The notes under the pieces: generated by a model
Seen by the model: only the letters and a program-made list of their open reading frames with translations
Told to the model about the DNA's origin: nothing
Databases searched by the model: none
Program-made: the position numbers and the translations under genes
Shown: positions 56,601 to 64,000 of the stretch, piece by piece
How the letters are laid out: the number at the start of each line of letters is the position of its first letter
Position numbering within the stretch: the stretch's first letter is position 1
Assembly: GCA_008729055.1 (NCBI GenBank)
Contig: SDUX01000009.1
Coordinates: 752,806 to 816,805 of the forward strand
From: Pyropia haitanensis
Lineage: Eukaryota; Rhodophyta; Bangiophyceae; Bangiales; Bangiaceae
Direction of reading: 5' to 3'
DNA length: 64,000 nt

Positions 56601-59600
56601 CGAGCCCAGGTCTCTGCTAGCCGCCGCTTCGCATACGGCGACGGCCGCTTCAGCAGCTCCACAGACTCTCCCATTTCCACCAGCAACTGGGCATCCAGCA
56701 CCTGCACATACGCACGAGGATAGCCTTCCCCCACGCGCGCCGTCAGGCCTGCGTCCAGCTCCCGCCTTGCCTCGGAAATAAGAGTGGTCGCGCGTTCGTG
56801 CTGGCCATTGTGGATGCTCAGCAGGGCACGGTAGAAAGCGCCCGTGAACGTGTTGAGTGGCACGTACGCAATGCGTTCGGCAAACGAGTCCCATCGTCCC
56901 AGGTCAAACGCCACCGACGCCGCGCATTCTTGCGCCAGCTGGGACCGCGCACGGGTGTCGCCATCCGCTTCAGCCCATGCAACAGCTACCTCAGCGTCCA
57001 TCCGACGCCATTGGCCCAACTGGTTCAGGCACCGCAACCGGCCACGCGTCCGGTCCCACGCAGACAGCTGTGGTAGTTGGCTCGAGCTGGCACCAGGGTC
57101 TCTGCCAAAGCCTCGCACATCCTGGCCCCCGACGCCCGGATTCAACAGCGCCGACCCCGAAGAGCCAGCATCAAGGGGACTGTCGTACGCCACAAGGGCG
57201 TCCTCCCAGCGCTGCAGCTTCTCGTACCACTGCTCCTTGACGAGGACACCAAAGCGGCGCTCGTAGTCAACGAGCGCGCCGACCGCACTCTCCCGCTGCC
57301 CGAGCGAGTCGTAAATAGAGATGAGCCCGTCCGGCCCAGACACAGCCGCAGAAGGGTCTTGCTGATACTCCGCTTCCTTGTAATGCAGCGCCTTGGCGTG
57401 CGCACCGCAGCGACAGGCCATGGATGCGAGCCGCCCAATGTCAATTGGCAGCGGCTTCTCGTCGTGCTCCATAAACTCGACGAGGGAGAGTAGCATCTGC
57501 AGTGCGTGGGGGGGGAGCGTCTCCGCCGACAAAGCAGCGTCCAGAGCACATGCCAGCTCCGTCTGGTCCGTCGTGTCCAGTTCCGTCCAGCAGGACAAGA
57601 AGGCCGCGTTGAACAGCTCCCGTGAGATGGGTGCGTACACTTCCGCTAGCAGCCGACAAGCGCGCAAGGCTGGCGAACCAGACTCACTGAACAGCGCAAA
57701 GCCCAGAGACTGGATCCACTCCTCCCAATCCTCCTTGGTGGAGCGCCGGCCAACCTCCCACACCTGGCTAAGCAACTTGGCGTTGACATGCACTCGCATA
57801 GCGCCGCTGGCAGGGTTCACCGCCCCGCCGCCCCCAGCGGCGTTGGCACTCCCCTTGGGCGCTCGAGAGGAAGACGTGTCCATGTCCTGCAGCGATAGCA
57901 CACTCTGCACGCTATTCAGGTCAGAAAAGGACGAATTACGCAGGTGCCGTCCCCGCGTACCAGACGTTGGCAGCCCGCCAGGTGCGGGGACAGGGGGTGA
58001 CGGTGCAGCAGGATACGCCATGACGCCAAACTCCATCAGCAGCGCTTCAAACTCCGCGTCACGAAAGCCCTGGCGGGTGAGAGCCTTGACCAGCGTGGGC
58101 ACAAATATGCCAAACGCGGCCGTTGTCTGCGCCGCGACCGCAGTGAGGGCACGGCACGCAGCATACGGTAATGCAGCCACCACTCCCCCGCGACCACCCG
58201 CGTCGGCGCCAAACCCATTCAGTGTACTCGCACTCTGAACGCGAGACAGACTTGGAGACGCCCCAGGATGCGCGGCGGGGGCCGCCACGCCACCCCCGGC
58301 CGAAACATCGTTGCCAAGCCTGGCCAGGTTCGCGGCACTCCCCCGGCGCGCAAGGTGCAGTAGACCCGACGACATTGGGGAAACGAAGTCGGCCGAGCCG
58401 GTGTACGAGTGTTGCTGCACCTCATGCCCAGAAGGCGAAGACGACAATCCAGCAGACCCGCCCGGAACCCCCCGAGCAGGTGGCCTCGAAATGGTCCCCA
58501 TCCCAGCGCTCAACCGCCGACCAGCCGCTGCTGGCACATGTGAAGAAACGCTCGGCGGCGCAGCGCCACCAGCAGCCGCCGGGATGTCTTGCAAGCTGGG
58601 AGACCGGCTGAAGCCCTGCTCGCCCCGTCCCGCCAAGATGCGCGCCAGCGGGTGAATGAGACAGCTCGCCAGGTCTGCCACAGGGAGCCGCCGGACCAAC
58701 CGGGAAAAGGTGGTCAGCGCGTGCAGGCGGGCGCCGTGCACTGCCGAAGCGTCGCATGCAAGCACCAGCACAGCCGGGAGCGTCAGCGCTACGTGGTCAT
58801 CCAGCTGGTTACCAAACGTCTCGAGCGTACGGAGCACGTGCTCCGCCACGGCCCGCTCCGCCGTTCGGTCGGCGTGCAAGGCACCCAGCATGGGCGGCAG
58901 CAGTGCCGGGATGAGCGGCCGGAACTCGTCGCCCAGGGCACGGCACAACCGCTCCACAAGCATCAGGACCTGGCAGACGAGCTCATTCTCGGCGTCCCAG
59001 TAGTGGGCAATGAGGGCCAGAATATCCGACAGATGCGGGCGCAGGTGCTGCCGAGCGACCGTGACGACCTCGCCGAGACGCTTGAACACCACCTCCCGAA
59101 ACTTGACGGTCGTCGACTCCACCTGTGGCCGCAGCAGCCACAAGAGGCGGGGGATGACGGCCGGGAGGAACGGTACGCACTTGGCGTCGAGCGACTGGAT
59201 AATCTGCACAACCGCGCCCACGGCTTCGCAGTGGTAGTGTGAAAGCCGCCCGTCCGCAAGAATACGGTGGAGTGCGTCCAATGCCGCTGACGGAAAATAC
59301 TCAGCGTTGGCCGTGAACGGATGGCTCAGGCGCCCCACCAGCGACTCGGTTCGCAGCTCAGAACGTGACCAGACCAGTTGGGTACCCGGCGCGCTCCCCG
59401 TGCCACCTCCAGCCTGGCCAGGCGCGCTCGCCCCACCGGGGGCACCAGCGACGCCAGGCCCCGTCGCACCCCGATTGACTGCATCGGGCCCAGCACCCGC
59501 TACGACGCCGGCAGCGGCCCCAGCTGCCCTTCCTCCCGGAGGAACAAAACTGCCTGGCAAGCCCACAGGGTCATCCGTCTCGCCCAGGCCCCAGGCCGCA

Positions 59601-62600
59601 ACGTTGGACAAAGCGAGCGCAGCACCAATTTCTGGCACAGACGCCTCGTCCGGCGCGGCGGTCATCCCCGATACACGGCGCGTCGTGGCGGTCCCGGCAA
59701 GGGACGGCAGCGCAGCGTACTTAAACTCGTCTGGGTCCACCGCCCCAAGCGTGCCCAGCAGAACCTCAATGTCCAGACGCACAGACGCGTCTGACTCAAA
59801 ACGGAGAGTCCGCAACAGGGACGGCAGTAGCGCACGGAAGCGGCGGTACGGCTCGACCACAAAGCCAGTGTTCTGTACAAGCCGAGAGAGCGCCCGAAGT
59901 GCGGCCTTCTTGAACTCAGCTTGGGCGGACTCCAGCTGGAGAGACGCTACCACCAGGGGAAGCAGGTCAGCCAGATATGGCCGCAGGTCCGTTCCGCCGC
60001 CGGCGAGGTCCCCAACGGCAGTCAACACGGGGCCAGCCGCGGCAGTGTCCCCAGAAGCTCGTGCATCCCGAAGACGGGCGATCAGCGCAACCAGAATGGC
60101 CCGGACATACGGCGTCACTAAGCGAGGAGCGTAGCGGATCAAGAGGGAGAGGAGCTTGGCAGCGTGTGCGCGCGCGTGGAGGAGGGCGTGCCCGGGACAG
60201 CGCAACGTCACGAGTAACTGCATTAGCAACTTGCGCAGGGCTGGTAATGCATGAGCGGGGTTGCAGCCCGCTTGGCGTCCGGCGAGAGCAACCGCCCGCT
60301 CCTTCACAGCCAGCTTCTCGTCGTAGAGGCACAGGAGTTGGGTCCGCAAGCTCTCTGGCTGCGCGAGATACACGTTGAAGCGGGAGTCATCCAGACCCCT
60401 GAGCGCAGCCAGCCGGATGCTGGCGTCCGTATCCGCAACGGCAACGCTCAGTAGGAGAGAGAGCAGCTCGGCAACATCCCGCCGCAGCTGCGTGCCAGTC
60501 CAGCAACACGATGCGCACCCCCCAGCAGGCACAATCCGCGGCGCCAATCCGGCGGGCGACAGAACGCCGCTCTGGTCCGGGCGGCCGGTGCCACATCCGC
60601 TTTCATCGCCCGTCGGCACCCCGCGCGCGTCGCCGTACTGGGCAACAGCGGCGGCGTCGTACGCGCGCGCCGCAGAGTCAGACGCGGCCGCCAGCAGGTG
60701 TGCCGACGCCACCACGGCAGCGTGCCGGACGGCCGTCGAGCGTGCGTCCGTGTGGGGCAAGACCGCAAAGCGCACAAAGTCGCACACGTAGCTGGCTGGC
60801 AATGACGAAAAGTCAAACTTGATCACCGCAGACAGCGCCAGAAGCAGCGACGACTCTGAGACGCCAGGCCCGGCTCCAGAAATGCGCTGGTCAGACCGAC
60901 AGGATGCCGCCGACGGCTGCCGCGTCAATGACGCCCGCTGGTCCGTGTGTGGTCCCGTCCCATGCGCGGCAGCAGGCAGCATATCGGCACGGCTGCCAGT
61001 GCGCGCATGTCCCCTCTCCCGTGGTGGGCTGCTCTCCACAAAGGGCACGTCTCCACCGCCACTGGCGCCGTTCAGCATGCCCACAGAGGGTAAGCTCGCC
61101 ACGGAGCAGCTTGCCGACAGGAGACCGTTCCGGATGGCGCTGGGCGCGCCCGCCCCATCACCACGAACCACCAACGTAGCGCTCCCATGCGGCATCATCA
61201 GCATGTTGGCTGGTGAGGAAGATGGCGACGCAGACAGATGGCCGTTGACGCCCCGTAGACTGTCCGACACAACTTCAAGGCAAGAGGAAGACGAATTCAC
61301 CGCCCCGGTCCGACCATACCCAATACTACCTGTGTTGCCCCCTTGTCGAGGGTGCCAAGCCCCACTGCCTGTCCGGGGCGGGGTCGGCCGCAACGACGCC
61401 AGCGACGATGCCGCCGCCATGTGTGCGAGGTTGGCGTGGGATGGCCGCTTGCGGAGATTCGTCTCGGAGGGGGACTGGGACAACGAGGGGGACTGGCTCG
61501 CATCCACAGGTGCCGCGCCAGGTGCAAGGACCGCCATAGCTGCTGACAGGAACCGCACCAGAACGGCTGGCAAGAGGCGGGGCTCGCTCGCCACCACAGA
61601 CTGAAGCGCCGCAACGAGCTCCTCCGACAGCTCCCCGGAAAACATGGCTGGCAGTAGCCGATGCAGCCGGCGACCAAACCGGACGACAGAGCCCTTGCCC
61701 ACGTCTCGCCGGCCGCTGACCGCGCGCGCCAGCAGCCCGACACATTCCAGGGCGTCGGCTCGCTTCTTCTTACGCCCATACGCTTGGTCCGCTGGGGCCA
61801 AGCCAGCGACGCCATTGGCCTTGCCACCACCGGCGCCACTGCCATGGTGCAGCTCTGCGGAGATCGCCGCCCCTTCGCCAATGGACTTGGTGCGCCGGTG
61901 GGTCCCGGCCCGCCCCTTGCGCTTGCCAGTAGGCGGCGTCAGGTTGACCATGGACTGGTGGCCGTTCGAAGAGGCCACTGGGCGCGGTGTCAAGGCCTCG
62001 CGCACGAGCACAAGCGCATCCTCCAAGTAACGGGAAAACGACTCGCCGCCCACGGCCAGCGCTGTCTGGCCAAGGGCCACCAAGGCCGCGCTCTGCTCCT
62101 CCAGCGACGCCTCTTCCGAGCGCAAGACGCGGGCCAGAAAGCAAAACGCCTCCTCCAAAAACCCGCCCACCGCAAACTGCATGGGAGAAGACGCTGCCAG
62201 GAGTGGCACAACGCTCGCCACGGCGCCACGCACCAGCGGGTCCCGGTCATTCTCGAACCCAAGCGCCACATGGCACAGGTCGGGAAACCTAGGGCGGAGG
62301 TACTTGCCCGCAAACGGGTTGTCCAGCAGGGTGCCCAGTGCCAGCAGGCAGCCATGGACCGAGTCGGCCGCCGGCGACTCGGCCTTGAGAACCGCAATGA
62401 TGCGGCCAGCCAGCTCATCCACAACGCCCCCCGCTTCGGAATGGTCCCGGCTCGCCACGACGCGCATGACCGACTTGAAGGCCAAGATCGCGTCGGCACG
62501 CACGTCCGCCCGCACGTCACACACGGCGTTCCAGATGGTGCGGACTAGCTCCGTGCGCTTGGCGTAAACGAGCGCGGGCGTGGCGTCGGCCAGGGCGCGG

Positions 62601-63307
62601 AGCACGAGGACGGCGGCGGCACGGGATTTCGAGGCGGCCGACGACCGCCGCAGGTCGCGCAGCCGCTCCATTGCGCGCAGCAGTTCCGCGTCCACGCAGC
62701 GGGTAGTCAAGACGCCGCTGACCGCGGCGAGACGCTGGAGTACACGAGCGGCTCTTCTTGGGGTCTCAATGTCCCACAGCTACGAGAGAGAAGCACAGCC
62801 AGAAACAAGAGACAAGGTAAGGCGGACCACGAGGCACACAAGCCAACACAAAGGGGGTCAGCTCACAGGTCAAACGTCAAGTAGGTTCAAGAGGTGGGGG
62901 CGCAGCACCCGTACCTTCCCCAACTCCCCCTGGCGTGTGGAGCTCCCCCTTCAGCAGACTTCCCCCCCCGCACGCGCCCCTGTCCAGAAGACACCACGGC
63001 CCAACAAACCTTTGTCAGGATAACCCGCAGCCCATTGTACGTCCGCTGCACGCGGGAGCGGTAATCCTCGCCCTCCAGATCGAGGAGCTCATCCAGCGCG
63101 GCAATGCCCGCAAACCGCTCCGCCTGGTTAGGCGACGAGTAGAGCGTCTGCAGCTGGGTGCCCACATTCTCCAGCACCGGCAGCGCCCGCGGGGAGATGG
63201 TGCTGACGCTGCCCACGCCGAGGCCCACCCAGCCGCCGCCTCCGCCGCCGCCGCCGCCGAGCGGCGCGTACGGGATGCTCGCCGACATGGCGCCGCCGCC
63301 GCCCGCC

Positions 63308-63347
<40 letters not shown>

Positions 63348-63831
63348 CGGCGCGGCGGCCCTGGGCGGCGGCGGCCCGGCCCGCCGCGTCGCGCGACGCG
63401 CCGCCACCGCCGCCGCCATCGTCCCGCAACGCAGACTCGAGCGCCTCGCGCAGCGCGCGCGCCGCGGCGGCGCGCTCCTCGTCCGACGTCCTACGGTCGG
63501 GGGGGGGCGAAATGGTGGCGCATGGGAGGACACGGGCGGTCCGCCACGCACACACCCAGTGTTGCACAGCAGCGGCACACCCCTCCAGGGAATCGTCAGT
63601 CGACGGGCCCGACACGCCTCACCAAAAAACGCGGGCAAAAGCCAGGGGAGACAGGGTAGACGGGCACGCCGCCGTGGCACAGCGACGGAAAAAAACGGCA
63701 CCTTGACCGCCCCCTCCCCCTCCCCCACCGCGTCACCCCTCAACGTACGCCACGCGGAGATCCTCGAGCAGTCCATCCAGCTCTGCAATGTTGGGGCTGG
63801 CCGGCGCCGCCGCCCTCATTTGCCTCAGCAT
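53609..63831 (-). CDS. TOR: Target of rapamycin (TOR) kinase
   Basis: The PIKK-family Ser/Thr kinase at the core of TOR complexes, coupling nutrients to growth. Three exons, 63831-63749, 63490-63010 and 62779-53609, give 3244 residues. Introns of 258 and 230 bp have donors GTACGT and GTTTGT. The first 188 residues restore HEAT sequence homologous to the mTOR N-terminus. HEAT/FAT solenoid follows, interrupted at about 455-830 by a Ser/Gly-rich insert. FRB lies near 2635-2730, with Ser2649 conserved but Asn2712 where mTOR has Thr2098. The kinase has Asp2958 in GLGDRHPSN and Asp2977 in HIDFGD. FATC ends GWCGWW rather than GWCPFW. At about 700 residues longer than mTOR, it is unusually large, mostly through inserts. 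The last exon is a single 9.2-kb ORF without breaks. Confidence 0.97.
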
Positions 63832-64000
63832 CGTGGCCGGCAGGGTGCCGGGAGAGAGGGGACGGGCACAACCGCCACGCCGACGACTGCCGCGCGTTCC
63901 CAGGCACAGGGCAGCGGGGGGGGTATCAGGCGGGAGAGCGGCAAGTCGGGTCGGCGGAGCAGCGCGACAATGGTCAAACGGTCGCGGTGGGAAAGGGGGA

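Overview
The window is a very GC-rich eukaryotic nuclear segment. Genes carry few, short GT-AG introns. Long G or C homopolymers, trinucleotide arrays and poly-Gly, poly-Ala, poly-Pro and poly-Asp coding tracts are everywhere. Two genes encode proteins with plastid or thylakoid-lumen targeting signals (a pentapeptide-repeat protein and a twin-arginine protein), so the organism is photosynthetic. Composition, sparse introns and a Copia element with a CCHC Gag fit a bangiophyte red alga of the Porphyra/Pyropia type. That assignment is inference; another GC-rich alga cannot be excluded.

Layout. 1-1.98 kb holds two minisatellites (30-bp and about 136-bp units). 1.99-8.86 kb is an intact Ty1/Copia retrotransposon with near-identical LTRs, a 5-bp target duplication, Gag, and a full PR-IN-RT-RH Pol in the -1 frame. 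8.87-12.67 kb has no recognised gene but contains an AT-rich island and a PIF/Harbinger-type MITE. 12.67-13.95 kb is a three-exon HIT protein, convergent with a two-exon FUBP-like protein with four KH domains (14.59-17.97 kb, minus). 21.24-24.71 kb is a membrane-anchored subtilisin-like protease. 27.14-27.82 kb (minus) is a lumenal pentapeptide protein. 31.98-32.94 kb is a secreted CAP/SCP protein.

33.2-50.5 kb is a gene-dense stretch dominated by homopolymers. It holds an unidentified Ala/Gly-rich gene, an LRAT/NlpC-type gene with three exons and a C-terminal membrane anchor, a Tat-targeted histidine-phosphatase-like protein lacking the catalytic His, condensin subunit CAP-H (plus), and a large low-complexity gene (minus). 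Several are broken into two or more frames. Nearly every break sits in a G or C run that is one base short of restoring the frame, so these are more likely consensus errors than pseudogenes.

51.6-53.0 kb is a three-exon PTRHD1-type peptidyl-tRNA hydrolase, convergent with the TOR kinase gene (53.6-63.8 kb, minus). TOR is reconstructed here with two short 5' exons as a protein of 3244 residues.

The genes do not form one pathway. They are housekeeping and plastid genes spaced by repeats and transposons. I saw no convincing undescribed multi-gene system. The items most worth following are the frame breaks at homopolymers, the lumenal pseudo-phosphatase, the LRAT gene, the PPC-S8-TM protease, the young Copia element, and a recurring TGTAC motif downstream of stop codons.
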